From the NCBI RefSeq assembly GCF_030489605.1, contig NZ_JAUKFY010000010.1, positions 112,206 through 176,205 on the forward strand: a stretch of 64,000 nt of DNA, given 5' to 3'. Each line of letters begins with the position of its first letter. The stretch's first letter is position 1. This DNA is from Brevibacillus laterosporus. Its GTDB lineage: Bacteria > Bacillota > Bacilli > Brevibacillales > Brevibacillaceae. The notes beneath the pieces are model-generated. The model saw only the letters and a program-made list of their open reading frames with translations, searched no databases and was not told where the DNA came from. Positions 44,471 to 54,924 of this stretch are shown one piece after another. A program made the position numbers and the translations under genes.

Positions 44471-45436
44471 TTGCAAGTACAAGAAGAAGTAGTGATCCAG
44501 TTTGCAGATGCACAGGAAGCATTGCTTTTGTTTGGACCTCATGATTCCTATTTAAAAAAGATCGAAGAAAAAACAACAGCTCAGATAGGAACCCGCACCG
44601 GCGCATTCGTCATCAGTGGGGAAAAGGCAGAAGTCGACAAGCTGGCAACGCTATTTGATACTTTATTGCAGCTGATCCGCAGGGGGATTACATTATCGGA
44701 ACGTGATGTATACTATGCGATGCAGCTAACAGAAAAAGGAGAAGAGCAAGAGCTTCTGCATCTTTATGACGAAGAGGTAGCACGTTCTCACCGCGGTAAA
44801 CTAGTCCGCGCTAAAACCTTAGGGCAACGCCATTATTTGTCTGCTATTAAACGAAATGATATCGTGTTTGGGATTGGTCCTGCTGGTACTGGTAAAACAT
44901 ATCTAGCGGTTGTAATGGCCGTACAGGCTCTCAAAAACGGTCGAGTAAAACGGATTGTTCTCACGCGCCCAGCGGTGGAAGCAGGCGAAAGTCTTGGCTT
45001 TTTACCAGGTGATTTGCAAGAAAAGGTAGACCCGTACCTACGGCCGCTCTATGATGCTTTGTATGATATGTTAGGAACCGAACAGGTTAGTAAAATGATG
45101 GAACGAGGTATCATCGAGGTAGCTCCGCTTGCTTATATGAGAGGGCGTACATTAGAAGACAGCTTTATCATTCTGGATGAAGCACAAAATACTACACCAG
45201 AACAAATGAAAATGTTCTTGACGCGCTTGGGTTTTGGCTCCAAAATGGTCATCACGGGGGATGTGACTCAAATTGACCTGCCAAAAGGCAAAAAGTCTGG
45301 GCTGCGAGAAGCAGAGCGCATTCTTTCCGTTATTTCTGACATTGCTTTTATCGAGTTTCAAGATACGGATGTTGTGCGTCATAGCCTAGTTCAAAAAATC
45401 ATTACAGCGTATTCCAAAGAGGAGCAGCAGATCTAG
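44471..45436 (+). CDS. phoH: PhoH family ATPase
   Basis: 321 residues. An N-terminal KH-like region (about 1-110) precedes the PhoH ATPase domain with Walker A GPAGTGKTYLAVVMA (about residues 137-151), RPAVEAGESLGFLPGDLQEK and Walker B FIILDEAQNT. Likely an RNA-binding helicase or ATPase working with YbeY in RNA metabolism. Start TTG at 44471 with AAGGAGA ten bases upstream; a TTG at 44450 is less well placed. Directly after yqfD; the gene pgpH that usually follows is missing. Confidence 0.93.
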   Translation: MQVQEEVVIQFADAQEALLLFGPHDSYLKKIEEKTTAQIGTRTGAFVISGEKAEVDKLATLFDTLLQLIRRGITLSERDVYYAMQLTEKGEEQELLHLYDEEVARSHRGKLVRAKTLGQRHYLSAIKRNDIVFGIGPAGTGKTYLAVVMAVQALKNGRVKRIVLTRPAVEAGESLGFLPGDLQEKVDPYLRPLYDALYDMLGTEQVSKMMERGIIEVAPLAYMRGRTLEDSFIILDEAQNTTPEQMKMFLTRLGFGSKMVITGDVTQIDLPKGKKSGLREAERILSVISDIAFIEFQDTDVVRHSLVQKIITAYSKEEQQI

Positions 45437-45509
45437 GCTGGCTCCTCTTGGAGTCTCTTTATGTGATTATAAATGAGGAAAAGTTTCAGAAGAAAAAGAG
45501 GGAAGAACA

Positions 45510-45989
45510 TTGCTGACGATTGAGATTGTAAATGAGCAAGACGAAGAAATTACGCAAGAGCACCAACAGCTTATTGAAAATTGCTTGCAAAAAGCGGCCC
45601 AATTTGAAGACATTAAGGGTGAAGTGGTTATCACGCTTGTAAACAATGAACGTATCCATGAGCTGAATCGCGATTATCGTGGAGTGGACCGTCCTACTGA
45701 TGTGCTATCGTTTGCACTGAATGAAGAGGGCGAGGGTGACATGGAGATCTTTGTGGAAGAAAGTGAATTTGATGACTATCCAAATATGCTAGGCGATATT
45801 ATCATCTCCATTCCGCGAACAAAAGAACAAGCACAGGATTATGGCCATTCTTTTGAACGTGAGCTTGGTTTTCTAGCGGTGCATGGATTTTTGCATCTGA
45901 TTGGCTATGACCATGGGACACCTGAGGAAGAGAAAGACATGTTTACCCGTCAAGAAAAGATTCTGCAAGAAGTCGGATTGACGAGATAG
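45510..45989 (+). CDS. ybeY: rRNA maturation RNase YbeY
   Basis: A 159-residue zinc-dependent endoribonuclease. The metal site HGFLHLIGYDH is at about residues 125-135, and RPTDVLSFAL lies in the centre, both diagnostic. It processes the 3' end of 16S rRNA and takes part in ribosome quality control. TTG start at 45510. An acidic region (EEGEGDMEIFVEESEFDD) lies before the LGDIIIS segment. Confidence 0.95.
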   Translation: MLTIEIVNEQDEEITQEHQQLIENCLQKAAQFEDIKGEVVITLVNNERIHELNRDYRGVDRPTDVLSFALNEEGEGDMEIFVEESEFDDYPNMLGDIIISIPRTKEQAQDYGHSFERELGFLAVHGFLHLIGYDHGTPEEEKDMFTRQEKILQEVGLTR

Positions 45990-46000
45990 GAGCGGTCAAC

Positions 46001-46375
46001 GTGAAGGAATGGCTTCGTTTATGGCGCAGCTTTGGTTATGCTTTACAGGGAATTAACCATGCTGTACGCACCCAACGAAACATGCAAATACACGTAGCAG
46101 TTGCACTCAGTGTGGTTATTTTATCCATTTGGCTACAAATTACTCGCCTGGAGCTGAGCCTGTTGCTATTGGTTATTGCGATTGTTTGGGCGCTTGAATT
46201 ACTTAATACCGCCATTGAAGCTTGCGTTGATCTGGTGACAAAAGAGTACCATCCACAGGCAAAAATAGCGAAGGATGTTGCAGCTGGAGCTGTCTTTGTA
46301 TCTGCCATGTTTGCCGTCGTGATTGGAATCCTCATTCTTGGCCCACCTTTATATGCCTATTTCTTTACTCGCTAG
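46001..46375 (+). CDS. dgkA: Undecaprenol kinase / diacylglycerol kinase DgkA
   Basis: A 124-residue integral membrane kinase with three hydrophobic segments and the family motif ALELLNTAIEACVDL (about residues 64-78), whose glutamates bind magnesium-ATP. In Gram-positive bacteria this enzyme phosphorylates undecaprenol for cell-wall lipid recycling. GTG start 11 bases after ybeY. Confidence 0.93.
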   Translation: MKEWLRLWRSFGYALQGINHAVRTQRNMQIHVAVALSVVILSIWLQITRLELSLLLLVIAIVWALELLNTAIEACVDLVTKEYHPQAKIAKDVAAGAVFVSAMFAVVIGILILGPPLYAYFFTR

Positions 46376-46474
46376 ACAAAAGAGACGCTATTCACGGCCA
46401 AGGAAACAGCTAGACGAACCTTCCAAAATGGGAACGGCCTCGTCTGGTCTGTTGGCATCTTCATTTTTATTTAG

Positions 46475-47804
<1,330 letters not shown>

Positions 47805-47912
47805 ACTTTTTCCTTACTATACGTGACAATTTTTCCAAGGCATAGAAATGGGGGCTACGGTGGATTCTATATAAAGAAAGTGGTGGCCGAAAAAAGGAAA
47901 GGATGATGCAAC

Positions 47913-48071
47913 ATGCTTCGCAACTTTTCTTGGAGTTATTTCGCTTCAACCGGTGATATCCACGCTTACCTTCTTTATAAGGAACATCATGAAGCGCAAA
48001 ACGTTGCAGATGATGCAGGATCACTGGATCAAGCCCTATTGGAACAGGGTGATTCTCAGGTATGCTTGTAA
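47913..48071 (+). CDS. yqzL: YqzL family small protein
   Basis: 52 residues: ATG at 47913 after AAAGGATG, stop TAA at 48069-48071. It reads [20 protein letters not shown] then LYKEHHEAQ, matching the pattern MLxFTWKxFxxTGxIxxYLL of B. subtilis YqzL, which also lies between era and recO. Function unknown. Its end overlaps the recO start by ten bases. Confidence 0.8.
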   Translation: MLRNFSWSYFASTGDIHAYLLYKEHHEAQNVADDAGSLDQALLEQGDSQVCL

Positions 48072-48835
48072 AGTGGGAAGGTATTGTCATCCGTAGTGTT
48101 GATTACGGAGAAAGTAGTAAAGTGGTTACGCTTTACACTAGAGAATACGGTAAGGTCGGGGTAATGGCAAAGGGGGCAAAAAAACCTCGAAGTCGCCTGG
48201 CCGCCGTATCTCAATTGTTTACACATGGATACTATCTATGTAAAAAAGGAACAGGGACAGGAATGCCGGAGCTCACACAAGGGGACATTCTTCACTCTTT
48301 TAAGGATCTCCGTCAGGATTTAATGCTGACTGCCTACTCTGCTTATATGGCAGAAATGCTAGATCGCTTGACAGAGGAGCGTGAGCCCAATCCTTACCTG
48401 TTCCAATTATTAGTCCATACCCTCCAGTATTTGGATGAAGGCAAGGATGCAGAGATTCTTTGCCGTATTTTTGAAAGTAAAATGCTGGTTCTCGCAGGAA
48501 TTCGACCGCATGTGGAAAGCTGCATTTCATGTGGTGCAGAGGGCGAGCCTTATACATTTAGTATCACGCAAGGCGGTCTTTTATGCCAGAGATGTGCACA
48601 TACTGATCCTTATTCATTCCACATTTTGCCGGCGACCTGGAAATTGTTGCGGCTGTTTTTATTGTTCCCTCTCGAGCGTTTAGGTGAGATTGAAGTAAAA
48701 ACATCTACACGAAACCAACTGAGGCTTTTGCTGCATAGATATCTAGATCAGCATATTGACCTCCGTCTTAAAAGCCGAAACTTTCTAGAACAAATGGAAC
48801 GTCTTGAGTTTTCAGATGGATTTGACAAGGCATAG
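48062..48835 (+). CDS. recO: DNA repair protein RecO
   Basis: A 257-residue recombination mediator. N-terminal OB fold ([20 protein letters not shown], then [21 protein letters not shown]), a helical C-terminal domain and a four-cysteine zinc finger (CISCGAEGE ... LLCQRCAH, about residues 154-180). It loads RecA on gaps together with RecF and RecR. ATG at 48062 lies inside the end of yqzL, which suggests translational coupling. Confidence 0.95.
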   Translation: MLVKWEGIVIRSVDYGESSKVVTLYTREYGKVGVMAKGAKKPRSRLAAVSQLFTHGYYLCKKGTGTGMPELTQGDILHSFKDLRQDLMLTAYSAYMAEMLDRLTEEREPNPYLFQLLVHTLQYLDEGKDAEILCRIFESKMLVLAGIRPHVESCISCGAEGEPYTFSITQGGLLCQRCAHTDPYSFHILPATWKLLRLFLLFPLERLGEIEVKTSTRNQLRLLLHRYLDQHIDLRLKSRNFLEQMERLEFSDGFDKA

Positions 48836-48848
48836 TTTTTTGGCTATC

Positions 48849-48866
48849 ATGATCAATTGTGATCAT
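48849..48866. promoter_or_regulatory. Palindrome between recO and ccpN
   Basis: ATGATCA, four bases, TGATCAT: a perfect 7-bp inverted repeat 13 bases after the recO stop. Could be a protein site or a small hairpin. Confidence 0.3.
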
Positions 48867-48905
48867 ATAAATACATATACAACGGCTTATTGGGACATGG
48901 CTCCC

Positions 48906-48931
48906 AGCCTCCTCTTGTGGAGGCTTTTTTC
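48906..48931 (+). terminator. Terminator of the phoH-recO block
   Basis: AGCCTCC (48906-48912) pairs with GGAGGCT (48919-48925), followed by TTTTTT. Confidence 0.85.
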
Positions 48932-49053
48932 TACTTCCAGTACATTCCGGTAGCAGAAAAAAAGCTTTTTACGATTCTTTTGCAGGAATCTATCTCTTTA
49001 TAGAGTAATACTAGGGATAGTAATTTATGAATCGGTGGTGATCCGTCATCGAA

Positions 49054-49686
49054 TTGACCAAACGCCAAGAACAAATTTTGCAAATTGTAAAAGACGAAGG
49101 TCCGATTACAGGTGAAAATATTGCTGAACACCTGAATCTTACAAGGGCTACTCTTCGACCTGATTTATCCATCCTTACTATGTCGGGTTATTTAGATGCC
49201 AGACCGAGGGTTGGCTATTTTTATGCAGGTCGTCCTACATCGTCGGTAATTGCAGAACGATTGCACAAGCTAATAGTAAATGATTATAAAGCAGTGCCTA
49301 TCGTCGTGGCTGAATCAGCGTCGGTGTATGATGCAATTGTGACATTATTCTTAGAGGATGTAGGTACATTGTTTGTTGTCAATCAAAAAGGTTTGTTAGC
49401 TGGTGTAGTTTCCCGAAAGGATTTACTCCGGGCTTCATTAGGTAACAAGGGATTGGAGAGCATTCCTGTCAGCATCATCATGACAAGAATGCCCAACATC
49501 GTCACGTGCACTCCAGAAGAAACCCTTCTGGATACCGCGCAAAAATTGATTGAATTCCAAATTGATTCACTGCCGGTCGTACGCCCCAACGAAGAAGATC
49601 CAAAAACCTTTGAATTGTTGGGCAGGATTACCAAAACAACAATTTCTAGAGCTTTTGTGGAGCTTGGCAAAGAGACGAATGTGTAG
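49054..49686 (+). CDS. ccpN: Catabolite repressor CcpN-type HTH/CBS regulator
   Basis: 210 residues or slightly more. N-terminal winged helix (KRQEQILQIVKDEGPITGEN, then LNLTRATLRPDLSILTMSGY) and two CBS domains (about 75-200) that sense ATP/ADP. It matches B. subtilis CcpN, which represses gluconeogenic genes (gapB, pckA). The start is uncertain: TTG at 49054 is 11 bases from GGTGGTGATC, while an ATC two codons earlier has better spacing and would give MIELTKRQE, close to the B. subtilis N-terminus. Together with ppsR it controls gluconeogenesis. Confidence 0.92.
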   Translation: MTKRQEQILQIVKDEGPITGENIAEHLNLTRATLRPDLSILTMSGYLDARPRVGYFYAGRPTSSVIAERLHKLIVNDYKAVPIVVAESASVYDAIVTLFLEDVGTLFVVNQKGLLAGVVSRKDLLRASLGNKGLESIPVSIIMTRMPNIVTCTPEETLLDTAQKLIEFQIDSLPVVRPNEEDPKTFELLGRITKTTISRAFVELGKETNV

Positions 49687-49698
49687 GGGGAAGTTGGA

Positions 49699-50526
49699 TT
49701 GGAAATGAATACCCAATTAATTTATGTCGTATCGGATTCAATTGGAGAAACAGCAGAATTTGTCGTAAGGGCAGTAGCAAGTCAATTTAGCGGTAAAACG
49801 GTAGATATTCACAAGTATCCGTACATGGAGGATAAAGAGTCCATTGACGAAGTTATCCTCTCCGCCAAAGAATCAAAAGCTCTGGTGGTGTTTACTCTTG
49901 TTGTTCCTGAACTAAAAACGTATATTTTGGAACAGGCCAACAAACATCAGGTACCCATTGTGGATGTAATGGGTCCATTGCTGACCATTATGGAAGATCT
50001 GCTTCAGACCAAACAATCCGGAAAGCCTGGATTAGTACGTAAATTGGATGAAGATTATTTCCGAAAAGTGGAAGCCATCGAGTTCGCTGTAAAATACGAT
50101 GATGGCAGAGACCCTCGTGGTTTACTTCGGGCAGATGTTGTACTTATTGGGGTATCGCGTACGTCAAAAACCCCGTTGTCCATGTACTTGGCTAACAAAC
50201 GCTTAAAGGTCGCAAATGTGCCCTTGGTTCCAGAGGTTGAACCGCCAGAGGAATTATTCTTACTGCCGGCGGAAAAATGTATTGGACTTACCATAAATTC
50301 AGATCAATTAAACGGGATTCGTACAGAGCGGTTAAAAGCATTAGGTCTAACTGCCCAAGCGAATTATGCAACAATGGATCGAATTGAAACAGAATTGGAA
50401 TACTCAAGAAAAATCATGGAGCGCGTAGGTTGTCCTGTGATTGATGTTTCTATCAAAGCGGTTGAGGAAACAGCTAATATTATCCTTGACATTATTCGAC
50501 GTAATAAACTCAAAGCACGCCGATAA
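49699..50526 (+). CDS. ppsR: Pyruvate, phosphate dikinase regulatory protein (kinase/pyrophosphorylase, YqfL)
   Basis: 275 residues of the DUF299 family. YVVSDSIGETAEFVVRAV at the start and the P-loop GVSRTSKTPLSMYLANK near residues 150-166 are diagnostic. It phosphorylates PPDK or PEP synthase with ADP and removes the phosphate with Pi. In B. subtilis YqfL positively influences CcpN target genes. TTG start at 49699, 12 bases after ccpN. Confidence 0.93.
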   Translation: MEMNTQLIYVVSDSIGETAEFVVRAVASQFSGKTVDIHKYPYMEDKESIDEVILSAKESKALVVFTLVVPELKTYILEQANKHQVPIVDVMGPLLTIMEDLLQTKQSGKPGLVRKLDEDYFRKVEAIEFAVKYDDGRDPRGLLRADVVLIGVSRTSKTPLSMYLANKRLKVANVPLVPEVEPPEELFLLPAEKCIGLTINSDQLNGIRTERLKALGLTAQANYATMDRIETELEYSRKIMERVGCPVIDVSIKAVEETANIILDIIRRNKLKARR

Positions 50527-50616
50527 GTTCAGGAACAAAAAATAGTAGTTGGAAGAAGGATTTTGCCGAACTTTGACGAATAAAGTAATTTCATTGCTGT
50601 GAAAAGGTGGATGGCT

Positions 50617-52461
50617 ATGGCTCAATCTGCACCCGAAGAGTTCGTCAACCAGGTTCGAGCAGCTGTTGACATCGTAGACGTGGTGGGAGAATACGTACAA
50701 CTGAAGAAGAGGGGGCGCGCCTATCTGGGCTTGTGTCCGTTTCATTCGGAAAAAACCCCCTCCTTTAATGTGAACGCGGAGCGACAGTTTTATCATTGCT
50801 TCGGGTGTCATGCAGGGGGTGACGTATTCTCTTTCGTTATGCAAGTCGAACAGCTGTCGTTTCCCGAGGCCTTGCAAAAACTTGCAGACCGGGTGGGATT
50901 AACCCCGCCAGCTCCCCTCACTCACGAAGATAATCCGATGCAGAGCGTGAAGGCGAAAATGTATGAAGCCTACCGTTTTGTGGCGAAACTATATCATTAT
51001 GTTTTAACGTCCACTCCCTATGGATCGGAAGCTCTTCGCTATTTGGAGAATCGAGGCTTTACCAGAACGACCATTGACGAATACATGATTGGGTTTGCTC
51101 CGGAATCATGGGATTTCGTTAAGGATAATCTTGTAAAGCGTAACTTTCCGTTAGAGCTAATGGTCGAAGCAGGATTGCTATCCTCCAATGATCGTGGAAG
51201 AGTGTATGACAAATTTCGCAAGAGAGTTATCTTTCCGATTCATGATTCACAGGGAGAGGTTATCGGATTTGGAGGAAGGTCTATAGACGGCTCGGAACCC
51301 AAGTATTTAAATAGTCCAGAAACGCTCCTATTTAACAAAAGTCGCACTATATTTAACTTGCATCGCGCAAGAAGCCAAATACGCAAACGAAACCAAGCAA
51401 TCCTTTTCGAAGGATATGCAGATGTAATTGCTGCGTGGCAGGCTGGCATCAGTAACGGAATCGCTACGCTAGGAACCGCTTTTACGGAGCAGCAAGCCCA
51501 TCTGATCAGAAGAAATACAGATCAGGTAATCCTATGCTACGACGGCGACTTTGCCGGACAGGAGGCTACGGCAAAAGCGATCGACCAATTACAAAAAGCT
51601 GGTTGTACGGTGCGAATAGCTCCACTCCCCCAGGGTAGTGACCCTGATGATTATATACGGCAGTATGGCGCTGAACAATTTTCCCAGCAGGTATTATTAC
51701 AAGCTATGCCGGTGACGTCCTTTCAATTGAAACATTTGCGGAGTAAAACCGTAATACAAGACGAAGCGGATAAAGCTGAGTATGTAAGACAGGCACTGGA
51801 ATTCATCGTTACACTCCCGAACGCAATCGAGCGGGATATGTATGAACGGAAGCTGTCTGAAGAGTATTCTCTATCCCTTGAGGCTGTAAAGACAGAAGCG
51901 AAAAAGCTATACAAGCAACAAAAATTAATGAATCAAAGGGATAAAGTTACAGCACCATGGAATAATAGTATAAATAATGGAAAATTTATGGTTACAAAAG
52001 CACCTGCACACGAAAATGCAGAACGAATGTTGCTATACTATATGTTGCGTGATCCGGAAATTGCTTTACGTGTGCAACAGGAATGTAACGCAGATTTCCA
52101 AGTGGACGAACACAGTGCTCTAGCCGCTTACTTGTATGCTTATTATGCAGAGGGGCATCCGGCAGATCCTGGAGCCTTTATACACTATGTTGAAGATGAG
52201 AAGTGCAAGCAATTAGCCTCGGGATTAGCCATGATGGAATGCAGAGACGATGTATCTGATAAGGAAATTGAAGACTACATCAAGCAGGTGAACAATTACC
52301 CTGTTCGCGCGGAACTACAAAGGCTACGTGAACAACAAAAGCAACTAAATTTGCAAGCGGGAAGCACCATAGATGAGGAGCAGCGTAAAAAGCTTATTAT
52401 TGAAGCCGCTTTACTAGGGATGAAGATCGCCGAATTGGAAAATGCTTTGAGGGAAGGGTAG
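50617..52461 (+). CDS. dnaG: DNA primase DnaG
   Basis: 614 residues. Zinc-binding domain with CPFH and CFGC (about residues 35-62), TOPRIM catalytic domain with LFEGYADVIAAWQAG and CYDGDFAGQEA (about 265-310), and a C-terminal helicase-binding domain ending in a coiled coil. It makes RNA primers for Okazaki fragments. I chose ATG 50617, six bases after AAAAGGTGG; GTG at 50599 and ATG at 50611 are alternatives. Upstream of sigA, the conserved macromolecular synthesis operon order. Confidence 0.96.
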   Translation: MAQSAPEEFVNQVRAAVDIVDVVGEYVQLKKRGRAYLGLCPFHSEKTPSFNVNAERQFYHCFGCHAGGDVFSFVMQVEQLSFPEALQKLADRVGLTPPAPLTHEDNPMQSVKAKMYEAYRFVAKLYHYVLTSTPYGSEALRYLENRGFTRTTIDEYMIGFAPESWDFVKDNLVKRNFPLELMVEAGLLSSNDRGRVYDKFRKRVIFPIHDSQGEVIGFGGRSIDGSEPKYLNSPETLLFNKSRTIFNLHRARSQIRKRNQAILFEGYADVIAAWQAGISNGIATLGTAFTEQQAHLIRRNTDQVILCYDGDFAGQEATAKAIDQLQKAGCTVRIAPLPQGSDPDDYIRQYGAEQFSQQVLLQAMPVTSFQLKHLRSKTVIQDEADKAEYVRQALEFIVTLPNAIERDMYERKLSEEYSLSLEAVKTEAKKLYKQQKLMNQRDKVTAPWNNSINNGKFMVTKAPAHENAERMLLYYMLRDPEIALRVQQECNADFQVDEHSALAAYLYAYYAEGHPADPGAFIHYVEDEKCKQLASGLAMMECRDDVSDKEIEDYIKQVNNYPVRAELQRLREQQKQLNLQAGSTIDEEQRKKLIIEAALLGMKIAELENALREG

Positions 52462-52497
52462 TTATCAGCATCATTCCCGAGGAAGGAGGGAAAATAG

Positions 52498-53622
52498 ATG
52501 AACAAGCAAAACTTGACATCAGACATGGAGACCCTGTCGGTGGATCAGGTGAAAGAACAATTGGTGGAACTAGGTAAGAAGAAGGGAAGCTTGACTTTCA
52601 AAGAAATTACAAATCGTCTATCTAACTTTGATCAGGATTCTGATCAGATGGATGAGTTCTTCGAGTTCCTAGGAGATCAAGGCATCGATGTCAATAATGA
52701 TAATGAAGAAGACGAAGAAGCAGATGCTATGATGATCAAGGATGATGAGCAGGAAGGGTTTGAATATGATGACCTGTCTGTGCCGCCAGGAATCAAAATA
52801 AATGATCCTGTGCGTATGTACCTAAAAGAAATTGGGCGTGTTCCTCTACTTTCCGCTGAAGAGGAGATTAAACTTGCGCAACGCATTGAACAAGGCGATG
52901 AAGAAGCAAAACGCCGATTGGCTGAAGCTAACTTACGTCTCGTTGTAAGCATAGCAAAACGCTATGTGGGTCGTGGTATGCTATTCCTAGACCTGATACA
53001 GGAAGGTAATATGGGTCTTATTAAGGCCGTTGAGAAGTTTGATTACCAAAAAGGATACAAGTTTAGTACCTATGCAACCTGGTGGATTCGACAAGCTATC
53101 ACTCGTGCTATTGCTGACCAAGCAAGAACCATCCGTATTCCAGTGCATATGGTTGAGACGATTAATAAACTAATCCGAGTTTCTCGCCAATTACTGCAAG
53201 AATTGGGACGTGAACCTGCTCCTGAAGAGATTGCTGAAAAGATGGATTTAACTCCGGAAAAAGTACGTGAGATCATGAAAATTGCTCAGGAGCCTGTATC
53301 ATTAGAAACACCGATCGGGGAAGAAGATGATTCCCATCTGGGTGATTTTATTGAGGATCAGGAAGCGCTAGCTCCTTCTGATGCTGCTGCGTATGAGCTG
53401 TTGAAAGAACAATTAGAAGATGTGTTAGATACATTAACAGATCGTGAAGAAAACGTACTGCGTCTTCGTTTCGGATTAGATGACGGTCGTACAAGAACAC
53501 TTGAGGAAGTAGGAAAAGTTTTCGGGGTAACTCGTGAGCGTATTCGTCAAATTGAGGCGAAAGCCCTACGTAAATTAAGACATCCTTCTCGTAGTAAACG
53601 TTTAAAAGATTTTTTGGAATAG
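52498..53622 (+). CDS. sigA: Primary sigma factor SigA (RpoD)
   Basis: A 374-residue primary sigma factor. An acidic region 1 (residues 1-90), region 2 with [16 protein letters not shown] and [17 protein letters not shown], region 3, and region 4 with [20 protein letters not shown], the -35-binding helix. It directs RNA polymerase to vegetative promoters of the TTGACA/TATAAT type seen throughout the window. ATG after GGAAGGAGGG. Confidence 0.97.
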   Translation: MNKQNLTSDMETLSVDQVKEQLVELGKKKGSLTFKEITNRLSNFDQDSDQMDEFFEFLGDQGIDVNNDNEEDEEADAMMIKDDEQEGFEYDDLSVPPGIKINDPVRMYLKEIGRVPLLSAEEEIKLAQRIEQGDEEAKRRLAEANLRLVVSIAKRYVGRGMLFLDLIQEGNMGLIKAVEKFDYQKGYKFSTYATWWIRQAITRAIADQARTIRIPVHMVETINKLIRVSRQLLQELGREPAPEEIAEKMDLTPEKVREIMKIAQEPVSLETPIGEEDDSHLGDFIEDQEALAPSDAAAYELLKEQLEDVLDTLTDREENVLRLRFGLDDGRTRTLEEVGKVFGVTRERIRQIEAKALRKLRHPSRSKRLKDFLE

Positions 53623-53645
53623 CCGATAAAGATATAGTAAGCACT

Positions 53646-53684
53646 AAGCCTACGTTTTGCCACACACGCTGCGTAGGCTTTTTT
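53646..53684 (+). terminator. Terminator of dnaG-sigA
   Basis: AAGCCTACG (53646-53654) pairs with CGTAGGCTT (53672-53680), followed by six Ts. Confidence 0.85.
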
Positions 53685-53766
53685 GTTGGGAAGAAAGGGA
53701 TGTTACTTCAAAAATAGTCCATTTCATTAATCAAAAAAGAAATGGCAGTAAGGAGGCGATGTCTAC

Positions 53767-54708
53767 TTGGATGATCAACGTAGAAAAATCATTATTACTG
53801 AGATTGAAAATTGGCGACGTAATCATTTACTGCCAGAACATTATTGCATTTTTCTGTTAAATCTCTATACAGAAGGCAAGCACGCTCCAGACCAAGAGGA
53901 GCCCGTCACAAAAAAACGTTTCTTCTTTTTTCCCGACAGAAAAGCGAGAATGGATAAGCTTTATAAGCAGCAAGCCTTTATGCAAGGCGCAAACACTCAA
54001 GTTCAAGGCAACGGTAAAGAAGCACAAATCCTTTCCGTAAAACTGATGGGAGGAATATTTTTTATAGGACTTGTAATCGCTGTCATGCTTTTACTTGCTT
54101 TTTATTTTAACGCTTTTAGTATTCCAATGCAAATGAGCATATTGGTGTTCAGTTGGATGCTTGCATATGTGCTGGCTTTTGTATTTAAGCGAAAAATACC
54201 GTTATTATCCTATTTTTTCTTACTTGTTACGATCCTCATCGCTATAGCTAGTCTCTATCATTTTGGGGAAAAATGGAAAATAAGTCAAGTTACATATTTA
54301 TGGTGGCTTCTTTTAATTGCCGGGTATTCTTTTTTACATGGTTTACTATTTCGTTATTCGTTGTTTATATTGGCAGGACTAACAGGTATAGGCATTTTAT
54401 ATGGAACAGCCATGCTAACACGCATGGGGGAATTTTTTAGTTGGACAAATATAGAATTGTATTGGGTACCCTTATCTTTCCTGATGATTGGATTGGGCTA
54501 TTTGTTCCATGCTCGTCATCAGCAGCTTGCTTATACACTAGTCGCCAGTGGATTACTTTATTTTTTTGGTCCAGAGATTAGTTCATTGTGGGTTCCTGAA
54601 GCGTCACGTGAGATAATGCAAATTATATTGGGGATTAAGGTTTTACTGAGCGGTTTATTGCTAACCGTTACACGTCGCTACTGGCTTGAATGGCTTCGAG
54701 GACAGTAA
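53767..54708 (+). CDS. Multi-spanning membrane protein, DUF2157-like
   Basis: 313 residues. Residues 1-90 are cytoplasmic and charged; eight or so membrane segments follow from about residue 95 to 300. The N-terminal pattern (a helix that could bind a partner, then a KQQAFMQG linker) and polytopic layout recall DUF2157 proteins, but I am not certain of the family. TTG at 53767 lies 11 bases after AAGGAGG. No enzymatic motif is visible. It occupies the place where B. subtilis has cccA. Confidence 0.65.
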   Translation: MDDQRRKIIITEIENWRRNHLLPEHYCIFLLNLYTEGKHAPDQEEPVTKKRFFFFPDRKARMDKLYKQQAFMQGANTQVQGNGKEAQILSVKLMGGIFFIGLVIAVMLLLAFYFNAFSIPMQMSILVFSWMLAYVLAFVFKRKIPLLSYFFLLVTILIAIASLYHFGEKWKISQVTYLWWLLLIAGYSFLHGLLFRYSLFILAGLTGIGILYGTAMLTRMGEFFSWTNIELYWVPLSFLMIGLGYLFHARHQQLAYTLVASGLLYFFGPEISSLWVPEASREIMQIILGIKVLLSGLLLTVTRRYWLEWLRGQ

Positions 54709-54841
54709 GGATACATAGTCACGATCAAATGAATCATTACTTGCTTTGCAAAGGATTGAGGCTTCGTTAACACGGAGTCTCTTTATTTTGTTATGGAGAC
54801 TATCCAAACATCTTTTGAATTGTATATAATAATAAATAAAT

Positions 54842-54866
54842 TCTGAACAAACGCTCGGTCAGTCAA
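54842..54866. promoter_or_regulatory. Candidate TetR-type operator upstream of the acyl-CoA dehydrogenase gene
   Basis: GAACAAACGCTCGGTCAGTC is an imperfect palindrome just downstream of a TATAAT (54825-54830). CTCGGTCAG-type half-sites are common among TetR regulators of fatty-acid genes. Weak evidence. Confidence 0.25.
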
Positions 54867-54924
54867 GGCGGATTTACAAGCTGTGGCGATTTGACATGAT
54901 TTAGCACATAAAGGGGAGATTGAC

